Assembly: GCF_014287475.1 (NCBI RefSeq)
Contig: NZ_JACOPF010000002.1
Coordinates: forward strand, 558,001 to 622,000
Reading direction: 5' to 3'
DNA: 64,000 nucleotides
From: Mediterraneibacter hominis
GTDB lineage: Bacteria > Bacillota > Clostridia > Lachnospirales > Lachnospiraceae
This document shows positions 55,791-64,000 of this stretch, in pieces. The notes beneath the pieces were generated by a model. It did not search any database and had not been told where the DNA came from. It was given only the letters and a program-made list of their open reading frames with translations. The translations under genes and the position numbers were made by a program. Numbering within the stretch: position 1 is the stretch's first letter; each line of letters opens with the position of its first letter.

Positions 55791-55809
55791 ACATACCGAC
55801 GGTTGGTAT
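55791..55809 (+). promoter_or_regulatory. Candidate third TetR-type site before the MFS gene
   Basis: ACATACCGACGGTTGGTAT shares its left half (ACATACCG) with the two operators upstream of tetR but has wider half-site spacing. No clear promoter elements surround it. Confidence 0.5.
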
Positions 55810-55832
55810 TAAAATTAAAGGAGGAAATACGA

Positions 55833-57077
55833 ATGGAGAATAATAAAGGATTTTCAAGAGACTTTTGTCTGGTCGTAGCAGGGCAGATTATTTCCTTATT
55901 TGGAAATGCGGTGATGCGATTTGCCCTTCCGCTTCATCTTTTAGATGTTACGGGCTCAGCGGCGGCGCTTGGCATTGTATCCGGACTTGCCTTTCTTCCG
56001 CTGGCAGTGATGGCTCCGCTTGGAGGAATTATCGCAGACAGAATCAACAAACGAAACATTATGGTTTTTTTAGATTTCTTTACCTGCGGGCTTGTACTGT
56101 TGTTTCTGGCGGCTTATGGGAAGATTAGTCTGGTCGGTCTGATTCTGGTTACTTTATTTTTGCTGTATGGAATATCCGGCGCTTATCAGCCCTCTGTGCA
56201 GGCGAGCGTTCCGCTACTGGTAGACAGAGAGAAAATAATGCCGGCGAATGCGGCGATAAATATGGTGTCCTCCTTGTCAGGCATGCTTGGGCCGGCGCTT
56301 GGAGGAATAGCCTATGCGAAATGGGGAATTCTCCCGGTAATGGCGGCTGCGGCTGTCTGCTTCTTTCTGTCTGCGGTGATGGAAATATTTATACGAATAC
56401 CATTTGCCAGGAAGAGAAGAAGACGGTCGTTGTTAAGAGAAACAATCGAAGATATGAGAGGAGGCATCCGTTATATTACAAAGGAAAAACCGGAAATAGG
56501 GAAGCTGACAATCTGTTGTGCGGGAGTAAATATGGTCTTGTCGGCTCTTCTCATTATCGGGCTTCCTGTAGTGGTTATGCAGGTACTAAACTTTACAGAG
56601 AATACGGCGTCTAAAATGTATGGATTTTTGCAGGGGATTCTGGCGGTCGGAGGACTTGCCGGAGGAATGGCAGCAGGCATATGCAGTAAAAAATTGAAGC
56701 TTCAAAGCAGCTGGAAAATTCTTTTGGGCTGTGCAGGACTGCTGATTCCTATGGGGGCGGCGGTATGTTTATCTGGCATGCCTTATGGAGCATATGGAAT
56801 GATAGCGGCGGCGGGAATGGGAATTATGGCGGCTTCATCTCTGTATGTCATTCAGATCATGTCTTATATCCAGATGACAGTGCCAGACGAGATGATAGGG
56901 AAAGTCATTGCCTGGATGATTGCGGTTTCAACCTGTGCACAGCCTTTAGGACAGGTAGTGTACGGCTTACTTTTTGAATGGCTGAAGGAAATGGTATATA
57001 TTATCTTTGGAACAGCGGCGGTGGTTTCAGCGGGAATCGCATATTATGCGAAACAGTTCAGCCCGCGCCATTCGTAA
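55833..57077 (+). CDS. MFS transporter (drug efflux-like)
   Basis: A 414-residue major-facilitator protein with about 12 hydrophobic segments. The conserved loop-2/3 motif is GGIIADRINKRNIM (GxxxDRxxRR-like), and the second half repeats the layout. ATG 55833 has GGAGG at good spacing. The open frame continues ten codons upstream without a site. It follows the TetR regulator and is the probable exporter it controls. Confidence 0.88.
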   Translation: MENNKGFSRDFCLVVAGQIISLFGNAVMRFALPLHLLDVTGSAAALGIVSGLAFLPLAVMAPLGGIIADRINKRNIMVFLDFFTCGLVLLFLAAYGKISLVGLILVTLFLLYGISGAYQPSVQASVPLLVDREKIMPANAAINMVSSLSGMLGPALGGIAYAKWGILPVMAAAAVCFFLSAVMEIFIRIPFARKRRRRSLLRETIEDMRGGIRYITKEKPEIGKLTICCAGVNMVLSALLIIGLPVVVMQVLNFTENTASKMYGFLQGILAVGGLAGGMAAGICSKKLKLQSSWKILLGCAGLLIPMGAAVCLSGMPYGAYGMIAAAGMGIMAASSLYVIQIMSYIQMTVPDEMIGKVIAWMIAVSTCAQPLGQVVYGLLFEWLKEMVYIIFGTAAVVSAGIAYYAKQFSPRHS

Positions 57078-57097
57078 AACCGCACTGTGTGCTTATC

Positions 57098-57215
57098 GTG
57101 GCTGCCGCCGCCGTTTTACTCATTGATGGGCGCTTAAGCTCATACAGATGTACGCTCGCAAAAACATGCAGGCATGTTTTATGCTTCCCGCACACTGTAT
57201 GGCTGAACTGTTACG
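57098..57215 (+). repeat. Dispersed intergenic repeat, copy 2
   Basis: It starts GTGGCTGCCGCCGCCGTTTT and ends TATGGCTGAACTGTTACG. The ends match copy 1 (24769-24884). The right half (from CATACAGATGTAC) matches the reverse complement of the palindrome at 61080-61168, including ACATGCAGGCATGTTTTATGC. Confidence 0.75.
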
Positions 57216-57357
57216 GAAATATTCGCAGAAACTGAAAGAGTAATGCAGACAGACCGCAGGAGTGATATAATAAATGTATCTATTTACTGACATAGGCTTT
57301 TTGTCTGATAAGTGGAAGTCATGGAAAGACAGTCCAAAGGATTGGAGGGATAGATAT

Positions 57358-58137
57358 ATGAGGTGGATAGAGTGGGGAATTGCTGTTTTATTTCTCATTT
57401 TAACAGTCGTATTTCTTTCTGGAAAAGGCGCGTTTTTGATTGCCGGGTACAATACCGCAAGTTCGGAGGAGAAGAAGCGGTATGATCGCAAAAAGCTGTG
57501 CCGTGTGGTGGGAGCAGGGATGGCAGTTGTTACGTCGACTATATTTTGTACGTTGGCTATGGGAGAAAATATGCCTGCCTGGATGCCGAACGTTTTTCTT
57601 GCCATAACGCTTGTAACTGCTGTGGTTCTTCTGATTCTGTGTAATACTGTGTGCAAAGTCAGAGAAGATGCTTCAGAAAGGAAGGAAAGCCAGGAAGATA
57701 TCCTGCAAGAAGAGAAGTCTGGAAAAACACAGAGAAAGTGGGGGATAAGAGGCTCCGTTATTTTTACAGCTGTGATTTGTGTATTTGTGGGAGTGCTCTT
57801 GGTTACAGGAGATATAGAGATTTCAGTGACGAGGGAACAGATCGACATTACAGGCTCCTACTGGAGCGATTATACAGTAGAGGCAGGAGATATTCTTTCC
57901 GTTTCTTACACAGAGGACTTGGACACAGGGAAAAGAACAGGCGGATTTGGCAGCTTTAAGCTGGCAGAAGGGAACTTTAAAAATAGTGAATTTGGCTCCT
58001 ATAAGCTGTATGCATATACAGGGTGTGACAGTTATGTTGTCATGGAAACAGCAGACAAGATGGTTGTAGTAAATTGCGATACGAAAGAAAAGACAAAAGA
58101 ACTGTACGAAAAGATAAAGACGGCGGTGTACCGGTAA
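57358..58137 (+). CDS. DUF3784-like membrane protein
   Basis: A 259-residue protein with helices near 5-25, 58-80 and 82-105, and a third near 140-160. The FLSGKGAFLIAGYNTASSEEKKRYDRKKLCRVVG segment matches DUF3784. The C-terminal half (about 165-259) is an extracytoplasmic or cytoplasmic beta-rich region with SYTEDLDTGKR and GFGSFKLAEGNFKNSEFGSYKLYAY, resembling PH-like or DUF modules. ATG 57358 has GGAGGGATA upstream and removes 28 polar residues of a longer frame (57274 is the alternative). The function is unknown. Confidence 0.75.
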   Translation: MRWIEWGIAVLFLILTVVFLSGKGAFLIAGYNTASSEEKKRYDRKKLCRVVGAGMAVVTSTIFCTLAMGENMPAWMPNVFLAITLVTAVVLLILCNTVCKVREDASERKESQEDILQEEKSGKTQRKWGIRGSVIFTAVICVFVGVLLVTGDIEISVTREQIDITGSYWSDYTVEAGDILSVSYTEDLDTGKRTGGFGSFKLAEGNFKNSEFGSYKLYAYTGCDSYVVMETADKMVVVNCDTKEKTKELYEKIKTAVYR

Positions 58138-58151
58138 GGTACGCCGTCTTT
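58116..58151. terminator. Bidirectional hairpin between the convergent genes
   Basis: AAAGACGGC (58116-58124) pairs with GCCGTCTTT (58143-58151), extended by inner GTACC/GGTAC pairing. The stop codon of the DUF3784-like gene lies in the loop region. Confidence 0.75.
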
Positions 58152-58208
58152 CATAGCTGTGCTTTGGTGCGGGAATGTGCAAAGCATGTTCCCTTTATGT
58201 AAAATTTT

Positions 58209-59459
58209 TTAGTCCAAATTTCGGGCTGCATTTAATTTTGCCGCTTTTAAAAATAAGAGCAGTCCAATGAAAAACATAACGGATAACGCACTGACTCCCA
58301 TATTGACACTGCCGGTAATCTGGCTTAAGAAAGAGACAAACGCAGTTCCGATAATCGAGGCGCCTTTTCCGCAGATGTCATAGATTCCGAAATATTCTCC
58401 GGATTTTTCAGCTGGAATAATTTTGGCAAAATAGGAGCGGGATAAAGCCTGTATTGTACCCTGGAACATTCCTACTAAAACGGCGAGAATCCAGAAATCT
58501 AACTGTGTGTCCAGCCAGTAGGCATAGATGGCAATACAAAAATACGCGGCGATACAGACAGTAATTATCTTATCGGGGGATATTTTCTTTACCAGCCTTC
58601 CAAAAATCAGTACGGATGGAAATGCAACAATTTGTGTCACGAGCAGGGCGACAAGAAGCCCATTGCTGTCCAGTCCTAAAGCCTGTCCATAGGCCGTCGC
58701 CATATCGATGACTGTATAGACTCCGTCAATATAAAAGAAGAATGCCAGCAGAAAGAGAAAAATATGTTTTTCTTTTACCAGTTCCCGAAAGGTATGCCCC
58801 AGACGGCGGAAGCTGTCTCTTATTACATGGCTCCCCATCTGTACATAATATCGTTGTCTGTAAGTTTTTATCAGAGGGAGAGCAGAGCCGCCCCACCAGA
58901 CGGCAGTAATCAAAAAGGCGATAATCATGGACTGCTGTGCGTTTAAGCCTATATTTCCCCCGAACAGGACGATAAGAAGGCTTATGGCAAAGGGGATACA
59001 GCTTCCGATATAGCCCCAGGCGTAGCCATGAGAAGAAACCCGGTCCATTCGCTCTGGTTCTGTTATATCGGGAAGCATTGCGTCATAAAATACGAGACTT
59101 GCAGAATATCCAGTCTTTGCAAGGATAAAGACAACCAGGAACCAGAACCAGGAAGAGAGAAAGCCCAGAAGAATACATCCGGCGATTCCTACAGCCATAA
59201 CAATTCCAAAGATTTTCTTTTTAAAATTCTTGACGTCAGCGACGGCTCCCAGTGTAGGGCCGATAAGCGCTACCAGCAGGGTGCTGACAGAGACTGCATA
59301 TCCCCAGTAGGCGAGATAGTCTACATCTGAAATTCCGGCATTTCCGGCAAGTGTATTAAAGTAGATGGGAAAGATGGTAGATACCATCATTGTAAACGCT
59401 GAGTTTCCTACATCGTAAAGTACCCAGTTTTTCTCCATTTTCGTCAGTTTAAATTTCAT
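58209..59459 (-). CDS. UMF1-type MFS transporter (Atg22-like)
   Basis: A 416-residue membrane protein of the UMF1/Atg22 group. Signatures are KNWVLYDVGNSAFTMMVSTIFPIYFNTLAG and the conserved DAMLPDI in the second loop, followed by a second helix bundle. These proteins are putative effluxers or permeases of unclear substrate. The ATG at 59459 is chosen because AGAGGA is six bases upstream, while the ATG two codons before is too close. Transcribed toward the convergent plus-strand gene. Confidence 0.88.
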   Translation of the reverse strand: MKFKLTKMEKNWVLYDVGNSAFTMMVSTIFPIYFNTLAGNAGISDVDYLAYWGYAVSVSTLLVALIGPTLGAVADVKNFKKKIFGIVMAVGIAGCILLGFLSSWFWFLVVFILAKTGYSASLVFYDAMLPDITEPERMDRVSSHGYAWGYIGSCIPFAISLLIVLFGGNIGLNAQQSMIIAFLITAVWWGGSALPLIKTYRQRYYVQMGSHVIRDSFRRLGHTFRELVKEKHIFLFLLAFFFYIDGVYTVIDMATAYGQALGLDSNGLLVALLVTQIVAFPSVLIFGRLVKKISPDKIITVCIAAYFCIAIYAYWLDTQLDFWILAVLVGMFQGTIQALSRSYFAKIIPAEKSGEYFGIYDICGKGASIIGTAFVSFLSQITGSVNMGVSALSVMFFIGLLLFLKAAKLNAARNLD

Positions 59460-59495
59460 ACTCATTCCTCTCTTTTGGCGAAATATTCTATCTTC

Positions 59496-60317
59496 CTATA
59501 AGGGAAGAGTCCCCCAGTTTTCTCCGGCTCCAAATGTTCTGTGGAAACGCTGTGGAAGCTCTTTTTGTTCAAACAGCATCCTTTGATACTGGATAATCAG
59601 TCCTGCGGCAAGAGGTACTGCCCCTGCATATAGCCGCCTTAGAAGCTGGCAGTAATTTTCACAGGCAGAATTTGGCGCTTCACTCATCACCATTCCATGC
59701 ATGGTATCATATTTTTTTGCCAGCTTCATGGCTCCAAAGAGAAACCAGCGTTTTTTCGGATTTGGAGCAAGCAGCACTTTGTGATAAAAAATCATAGATT
59801 TTAAAGCTTTTTTTATTGTATCCGAAGAGAGTCCCTCGAAGAAAGGCGCTATGATTTCGGCATTTGCTTCCGTAGGGTGGATATGACGTACAGTGAGATA
59901 CTTCACCGGATTGATATAGTCTTCACACAGAAGAAGCCTGTCAAATTCCATCTCAATTTCCGAGTGAGTAATCCCACTTGACTGTATCATTTTTTCGATA
60001 TAAGGATGACATTCACTATCCAAAGCAAAATGGCAGATAAAGCCATAGATATAGGCTCTGGCTGCAGCAGGTTCTGCGGCTGTTTTTATGATTTCTGCCG
60101 CCTGGTTAAAAAATACATCCGCCATTTTTTCATGCAGGTCATATCCTTGTTCGCTGACTGGATTTTTCATAAGAGCTTTATAATAAAACAGGATGTCAGG
60201 CCCATGAAGTCCAATGTCAAAAAGCTCTCTGTGGTTTTCTATGGCACCCTGCAAAGGACGCGGCAGCGCGCTGATGACTTCTTTTCCAAATCTATAATGT
60301 GCATAGGTTGTCGGCAT
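59496..60317 (-). CDS. Zinc-dependent phospholipase C family protein
   Basis: A 273-residue protein of the S1-P1/phospholipase C zinc-binding fold (PF00882-like). The N-terminus MPTTYAHYRFGKEV places a ligand His at position 7, then DIGLHGPDILFYY, and HFALDSECHPY carries the second histidine pair. No signal peptide is seen, so it may be cytoplasmic, as in most clostridial homologues. It precedes and may be co-transcribed with the UMF1 gene on the minus strand. Confidence 0.88.
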   Translation of the reverse strand: MPTTYAHYRFGKEVISALPRPLQGAIENHRELFDIGLHGPDILFYYKALMKNPVSEQGYDLHEKMADVFFNQAAEIIKTAAEPAAARAYIYGFICHFALDSECHPYIEKMIQSSGITHSEIEMEFDRLLLCEDYINPVKYLTVRHIHPTEANAEIIAPFFEGLSSDTIKKALKSMIFYHKVLLAPNPKKRWFLFGAMKLAKKYDTMHGMVMSEAPNSACENYCQLLRRLYAGAVPLAAGLIIQYQRMLFEQKELPQRFHRTFGAGENWGTLPL

Positions 60318-60418
60318 AATTTTTCTCCTTTTGTAAAATCTTTTTCACATCATAGGTATATATTATCACATAATCAATGTAAAAAAAGTATTATGTTTGT
60401 GAAAAATAAAAGTAAATC

Positions 60419-60448
60419 TTGACATTTTAGTTTATCATTTTATATTAT
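60419..60448 (+). promoter_or_regulatory. Promoter of the tmRNA
   Basis: TTGACA (60419-60424), an 18-base spacer and TATTAT (60443-60448). The precursor would carry about 65 bases before the mature 5' end. Confidence 0.7.
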
Positions 60449-60520
60449 ATAGTATACGGTCTTTATATTCTCAATTTGAATATCTGATTGGGAGAAGAAT
60501 TTCGTATATCAAATCAACAA

Positions 60521-60862
60521 GGGCTTGTACTGGTTTCGACAGGGATCTTGAAGATGGAGAAGCTATCCGCAGGTTGATGCGTCAAATCACGAATTTAAAA
60601 TTAAACGCTAACGATAATTACGAATTAGCTGCAGCCTAATTGCTGCATGTCAGCCTTAAAGCACTCACACTTTAGGGAACTGGCACCGACTATGTGAGAA
60701 ACGATGCCGGCAAAGCTTTGAGCCGGCAGGCGTATGATGAAGCTACCGAAACTGTAAGGATGTTAGTTTCCGTACAGCGGGGGGAATCAAAAAGAACTAA
60801 CTATGATAGTAGAAGTACATGGGATAGGTTTTTGGACGCGGGTTCGATTCCCGCCAGGTCCA
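60521..60862 (+). ncRNA. ssrA: Transfer-messenger RNA
   Basis: The 5' end GGGCTTGTACTGGTTTCGAC is diagnostic. The 3' tRNA-like domain ends CGGGTTCGATTCCCGCCAGGTCCA. GGGCTTG pairs with CAGGTCC (with two G-U pairs). The tag frame runs from the resume codon GCT at 60607 to the TAA at 60637-60639 and reads ANDNYELAAA after the charging alanine. Pseudoknot-rich regions lie between. The 3' CCA is not encoded. It is followed by tRNA-Ala. Confidence 0.97.
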
Positions 60863-60867
60863 TATAA

Positions 60868-60940
60868 GGGGTATTAGCGCAGTTGGGAGCGCGCAACATT
60901 CGCATTGTTGAGGCCACGGGTTCGAATCCCGTATACTCCA
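60868..60940 (+). tRNA. tRNA-Ala (CGC anticodon)
   Basis: A 73-base cloverleaf: acceptor GGGGTAT with ATACTCC including the alanine identity pair G3-U70, D-arm GCGC/GCGC, anticodon stem CAACA/TGTTG with loop TTCGCAT (anticodon CGC), and T-arm ACGGGTTCGAATCCCGT. CCA is not encoded. It is five bases after the tmRNA and probably shares its transcript. Confidence 0.95.
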
Positions 60941-60953
60941 TTGCAAACGCATA

Positions 60954-61005
60954 CCTAAAGGGTATACCGTAATTTACTCCCTACAGGATGACCGGCTTGT
61001 CCGAC
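60954..61005 (+). repeat. Two-copy intergenic repeat, copy 2
   Basis: Matches the copy at 54431-54490 over CCTAAAGG, ACCGTAATTTACTCCCTACA and the following GGAT and GGCTT blocks. It lies directly after the tRNA. Confidence 0.6.
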
Positions 61006-61009
61006 GAAG

Positions 61010-61080
61010 ATTAATGCGGGATTTCGATTTTTATGCAGCGTGTGAGCTGTGTATGCTTTGGAATCCCGCATTAATTTTTT
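61010..61080 (+). terminator. Terminator of the tmRNA-tRNA transcript
   Basis: A perfect 14-bp stem (ATTAATGCGGGATT at 61010-61023 with AATCCCGCATTAAT at 61062-61075) is followed by a T-run, with a 38-base loop. Confidence 0.85.
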
Positions 61081-61175
61081 GTAACAGTTCAGCCATACAG
61101 TGTGCGGGAAGCATAAAACATGCTTGCATGCTTTTGCAAGTGTACATCTGTATGGCTGAACTGTTACAATTTTTT
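61080..61175. repeat. Long perfect-arm palindrome, member of the dispersed repeat family
   Basis: Twenty-one-base perfect arms (61080-61100 and 61148-61168; TGTAACAGTTCAGCCATACA and its complement) flank a nearly palindromic centre (GCATAAAACATGC ... GCATGCTTTTGC). A T-run follows. The sequence matches, in inverted orientation, the right half of the repeat at 57098-57215. An open frame of 79 codons across it is repeat-derived. Confidence 0.8.
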
Positions 61176-61309
61176 CTTTCTATTTTTAGTGTTGGTAAAG
61201 GAAATGGGGGATACAAAGAAATATATCCCGACTGCGTTATTCATCCGAGTTGAAAGAGATTAAAAAAGTGTGAAATAACATTGAATTTGATTAAATTTTT
61301 ATGGGAACA

Positions 61310-61318
61310 TGCTATAAT
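61310..61318 (+). promoter_or_regulatory. Extended -10 promoter before the ABC transporter
   Basis: TGCTATAAT (61310-61318) is a perfect extended -10. The -35 region has no good match at 17 bases. The predicted start is 45 bases before the first codon. Confidence 0.6.
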
Positions 61319-61361
61319 TGATACAGAGTCAGTCATATTTTTACGTCGGGGAGATACATAT

Positions 61362-62066
61362 ATGGAGAACTTTGTAAAATTACATAATATCACAAAGATT
61401 TATAAAATGGGAGAAGTCGAGATCCGTGCAGTGGACGGGATCGACTTCTCGATCCATAAGGGAGAATTTGTTGTAATCGTAGGTCCAAGCGGCGCTGGAA
61501 AGACAACGGTGCTCAACATATTGGGCGGAATGGATACGGCTACATCTGGAAGTCTTGTTGTGGATGGGGAAGAGATCACAAAATATTCGGCAAGACAGTT
61601 GACTGGGTACAGGAGGGAGGACATTGGATTTGTGTTCCAGTTTTATAATTTGGTGCCGAATCTGACTGCACTGGAAAATGTAGAATTGGCGCTGCAGATC
61701 TGTAAAGACCCCCTGGATGCGAGAACGGTTCTGGAGGAAGTAGGGCTTACCGACCGTATGGATAATTTTCCTGCCCAGTTATCGGGAGGGGAGCAGCAGC
61801 GTGTCTCGATTGCAAGAGCACTGGCAAAGAATCCAAAGCTCCTCCTCTGTGACGAGCCGACAGGGGCATTGGACTATAATACAGGAAAAGCAATTTTAAA
61901 ACTTCTTCAGGATATGTGTCGGGAACGCGGCATGACAGTGATTGTCATCACACATAATTCTGCTTTAGCGCCAATGGCGGATCGGTTGATTAAAATAAAA
62001 AACGGCAGGGTATCCAAAATGGAGATCAATGAAAATCCGGTGTCAATAGATGAAATTGAATGGTAG
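61362..62066 (+). CDS. ABC transporter ATP-binding protein (MacB type)
   Basis: A 234-residue ATPase. Walker A is GPSGAGKTT, followed by the Q-loop [12 protein letters not shown], the signature [15 protein letters not shown], the Walker [13 protein letters not shown] and the switch His in VIVITHN. The start at 61362 has a GGGAG site. The open frame begins 27 codons earlier without one. It is followed after ten bases by its FtsX-type permease. Substrate unknown. Confidence 0.94.
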   Translation: MENFVKLHNITKIYKMGEVEIRAVDGIDFSIHKGEFVVIVGPSGAGKTTVLNILGGMDTATSGSLVVDGEEITKYSARQLTGYRREDIGFVFQFYNLVPNLTALENVELALQICKDPLDARTVLEEVGLTDRMDNFPAQLSGGEQQRVSIARALAKNPKLLLCDEPTGALDYNTGKAILKLLQDMCRERGMTVIVITHNSALAPMADRLIKIKNGRVSKMEINENPVSIDEIEW

Positions 62067-62075
62067 GTTGTTTTG

Positions 62076-64000
62076 ATGAACAGAAAAGCATTGAGAAAAG
62101 ATTTTTATATGGAAGTCAGACGCAGCTTGGGCCGTTTTCTGTCTATCTTTTTCATTGTGGCGATTGGCGTTGCGTTTTTTTCGGGTATCCGTTCAGCGGA
62201 GCCGGATATGCGGGTGTCAGGAGACGCTTATTTTGATGAGAAAAATCTGATGGATATCCAGGTTGTCAGTACACTGGGGCTTACAGAGGACGACGTCCAT
62301 GCACTGGAAAAGGTAGAGGGAATCGAAGCAGTAGAGGGCGGGTATTCGGCAGATGCGCTCTGTACAGGGAATGAAAATGAAAGCGTTGTACATATCTCTT
62401 CTATCCTGCCGACAATGAACAAGGTGCAGGTGGAGGAAGGACGGCTTCCGAAAGCAGCAGATGAGTGTGCGGTAGATGTGGATTTTCTGGAAGCCGGTGA
62501 ATATAAAATTGGAGATAAGATTACATTCCGTTCGGGGACGGAGGATGCGATTACAGATACATTGCAGACAGATACTTTTACAATTGTAGGTGCAGTCAGC
62601 AGTCCATGTTATATTTCCTTTCAGAGAGGCAGCACGACCATTGGCACAGGGAGTGTAGATGGATTTGTCAGTGTACCGGCAGACAGCTTTGATATGGATG
62701 TATATACAGAACTGTATGCATCGGTAGAAGGGGCAAAGGCATTGACTGCGTTTACTTCCGCATATGATGACCGGGTGGGAGAAGTGACAAGCCGTGTGGA
62801 GGAGATAAAAGAAGGACGTGAAGCTGCTCGGTATCAAGAGGTGATAGATGAGGCGAATTCCCAACTGGAAGAGGCGAAGGAAGAGTTGGAAGAGGCACAG
62901 TCCGAAGCAGAAGAACAGCTTGCGGAGGCAGAGCAAGAGCTGGAGGACGGGCAAAGTCAGATAGATAGTGCAAAGGCGGAGATAGAGAATTCTTTGAATC
63001 AGCTTGCAGCTTCGGAAAGTGAGCTGACGGCAAAGCAAGGGGAAATTGACAGTGCAAAGGCAGAACTTGTCTCCAGACAGTCGGAGCTGGACGCGGCGAA
63101 AGCAGCATTAGAGACACAAAAAACTGCGTTAGAGGCAGGAAACATTACAAAAGACGAGACCTATCAGGCAGCCTACCAACAAGGGTATAATACGGCATTA
63201 TTGCAGGCATACGAAGCGGCAGACGCAGAATTAAATACACAGGCGGCAAGGATTGAGAGCGTCATCACTCAGTTGAAAGAAGAGATTCAGGCATTAGAAG
63301 AAGCAGGAGATACTGGTGAAAAGCTGGAAGAATTAAAAACACAGCTCGCAGTGCAGGAGGCAGCCCTTGCGCAGATAAATAGTGATGCCTTTAGAAGTAC
63401 GGTAAAGGAACAGGCAAAGGAAGAGTTAGATGCTGCTTTTCCCGAACAGTTTCATGAGCAGTACCGACAGCAGGCATTGGAGCAGGTAAATGGGTATCTT
63501 TCTCAACTAGACACCGGACAGAGTCAGATCGATCAGGCGCAGGCACAGCTCGTCTCCGGACAGGAGCAGCTTGACAGCGGCTGGGCACAGATTAGTCAGG
63601 CAAAAGCACAGCTGGCAGCCGCACAGGAAGAAATTGCAGAAAAAGAGCAGGAGCTTATCGAGGGCCTAAGTGAGTATGAGCAGGGAAAAACAGAGGCAGA
63701 AGAACAGCTCACAGAAGGAGAAAAGAAGATACAGGAGGCAGAAGATGAGATTGGAAAGATTGAACATGCGAAATGGTATGTCAATGACAGGAATGATGCG
63801 ATAACAGACTATTCCGGTTATGGGGACAATGCGGACAGGATGCGGGCAATCGGGGAAGTCTTCCCTGTTTTGTTTTTTCTGGTTGCAGCGCTAGTCAGTC
63901 TGACGACTATGACTCGCATGGTAGAGGAACAGAGGACATTGATTGGTACACTGAAGGCGCTTGGATATGAGCGTCATTCAATCGCGGGGAAATATCTGGG
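62076..64000 (+). CDS. FtsX-type ABC permease with long coiled-coil extracytoplasmic domain, partial
   Basis: At least 641 residues, cut by the window end. It begins MNRKALRKDFYMEVRRSLGRFLSIF with an N-terminal helix (about 20-42), then a globular extracytoplasmic part (about 45-240). A long Glu/Gln/Ala-rich heptad region follows (about 240-565) with repeated motifs such as QLEEAKEELEEAQ and SGQEQLDSGWAQISQAKAQL. The next helix starts near 590 (VFPVLFFLVAALVSLTTMTRMV) with the FtsX motif GTLKALGY. Such coiled-coil insertions occur in putative efflux permeases of Firmicutes. The partner is the ATPase just upstream. Confidence 0.9.
   Translation, partial: MNRKALRKDFYMEVRRSLGRFLSIFFIVAIGVAFFSGIRSAEPDMRVSGDAYFDEKNLMDIQVVSTLGLTEDDVHALEKVEGIEAVEGGYSADALCTGNENESVVHISSILPTMNKVQVEEGRLPKAADECAVDVDFLEAGEYKIGDKITFRSGTEDAITDTLQTDTFTIVGAVSSPCYISFQRGSTTIGTGSVDGFVSVPADSFDMDVYTELYASVEGAKALTAFTSAYDDRVGEVTSRVEEIKEGREAARYQEVIDEANSQLEEAKEELEEAQSEAEEQLAEAEQELEDGQSQIDSAKAEIENSLNQLAASESELTAKQGEIDSAKAELVSRQSELDAAKAALETQKTALEAGNITKDETYQAAYQQGYNTALLQAYEAADAELNTQAARIESVITQLKEEIQALEEAGDTGEKLEELKTQLAVQEAALAQINSDAFRSTVKEQAKEELDAAFPEQFHEQYRQQALEQVNGYLSQLDTGQSQIDQAQAQLVSGQEQLDSGWAQISQAKAQLAAAQEEIAEKEQELIEGLSEYEQGKTEAEEQLTEGEKKIQEAEDEIGKIEHAKWYVNDRNDAITDYSGYGDNADRMRAIGEVFPVLFFLVAALVSLTTMTRMVEEQRTLIGTLKALGYERHSIAGKYL

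Noticed and set aside
61014..61253. 79-codon plus-strand open frame behind the tRNA
   Set aside because: It is made of the terminator hairpin and the palindromic repeat and has no ribosome site. Part of the same sequence is open on the other strand for the same reason.

Overview
The window looks like a chromosomal segment of a low-to-moderate GC Firmicute, most likely a Lachnospiraceae gut anaerobe (Dorea/Blautia/Ruminococcus-like). The basis is strong AGGAGG ribosome sites, TTGACA/TATAAT promoters, a long Gram-positive type SRP RNA, a coenzyme-B12 diol dehydratase operon, both an F-type and a V-type ATPase, and VanW, BspA-like and FtsX-type proteins typical of that family. No prophage, IS element or CRISPR array was seen.

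Layout. 1-3.6 kb, minus strand: the pdu operon (diol dehydratase large, medium and small subunits, then the reactivase, cut by the window edge), with a promoter and three helically phased upstream repeats. 3.6-8.8 kb: a small protein and dapA, an OPT-family transporter facing a LysR regulator, and yaaA. 8.9-18 kb: a CPBP protease coupled to maf, a YgjP-like metallopeptidase, a two-component system followed by an ABC/FtsX exporter, and two membrane proteins. 18-24.4 kb: complete F1Fo ATP synthase operon atpBEFHAGDC, followed by large hairpins and a repeat. 25-31 kb: a degenerate GGDEF-EAL protein, a phosphopantetheinyl transferase, a VanY-type carboxypeptidase, and a MoxR-VWA pair on the other strand.

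31-43 kb: HTH protein, dGTPase, a low-complexity protein, tadA, SRP RNA, B12-binding radical SAM protein, endonuclease III, a 33-residue membrane peptide, VanW protein, AIR-synthase-like protein, an Lrp regulator with an aminotransferase, trmL, and an MmcQ/YjbR protein. 43.1-45 kb: gene remnants (RelB/DinJ antitoxin, YoeB-like toxin, BspA-like surface protein), all frameshifted or interrupted. 45-54 kb: complete V-type ATPase operon (H-I-K-E-C-F-A-B-D). 54-60 kb: small membrane protein, TetR regulator with paired operators and an MFS exporter, a DUF3784-like protein, a UMF1-type MFS protein, and a zinc-dependent phospholipase C-like protein. 60.4-61.2 kb: tmRNA and tRNA-Ala(CGC) followed by terminator hairpins and dispersed repeats. 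61.3 kb to the end: an ABC ATPase and a permease with a long coiled-coil extracytoplasmic domain, cut by the window edge.

The most notable biology is the pairing of two rotary ATPases whose rotor rings carry different ion-site residues: the V-type ring keeps the Na+ ligands, while the F-type ring has lost the usual Na+ ligands. Also notable are the phased repeat array at the pdu promoter, a family of palindromic intergenic repeats with three copies in the window, and the decayed toxin-antitoxin/BspA locus just before the V-ATPase operon. No clearly new multi-gene system was found. The best uncharacterised candidates are the MoxR-VWA pair and the GGDEF/EAL-PPTase-VanY cluster.
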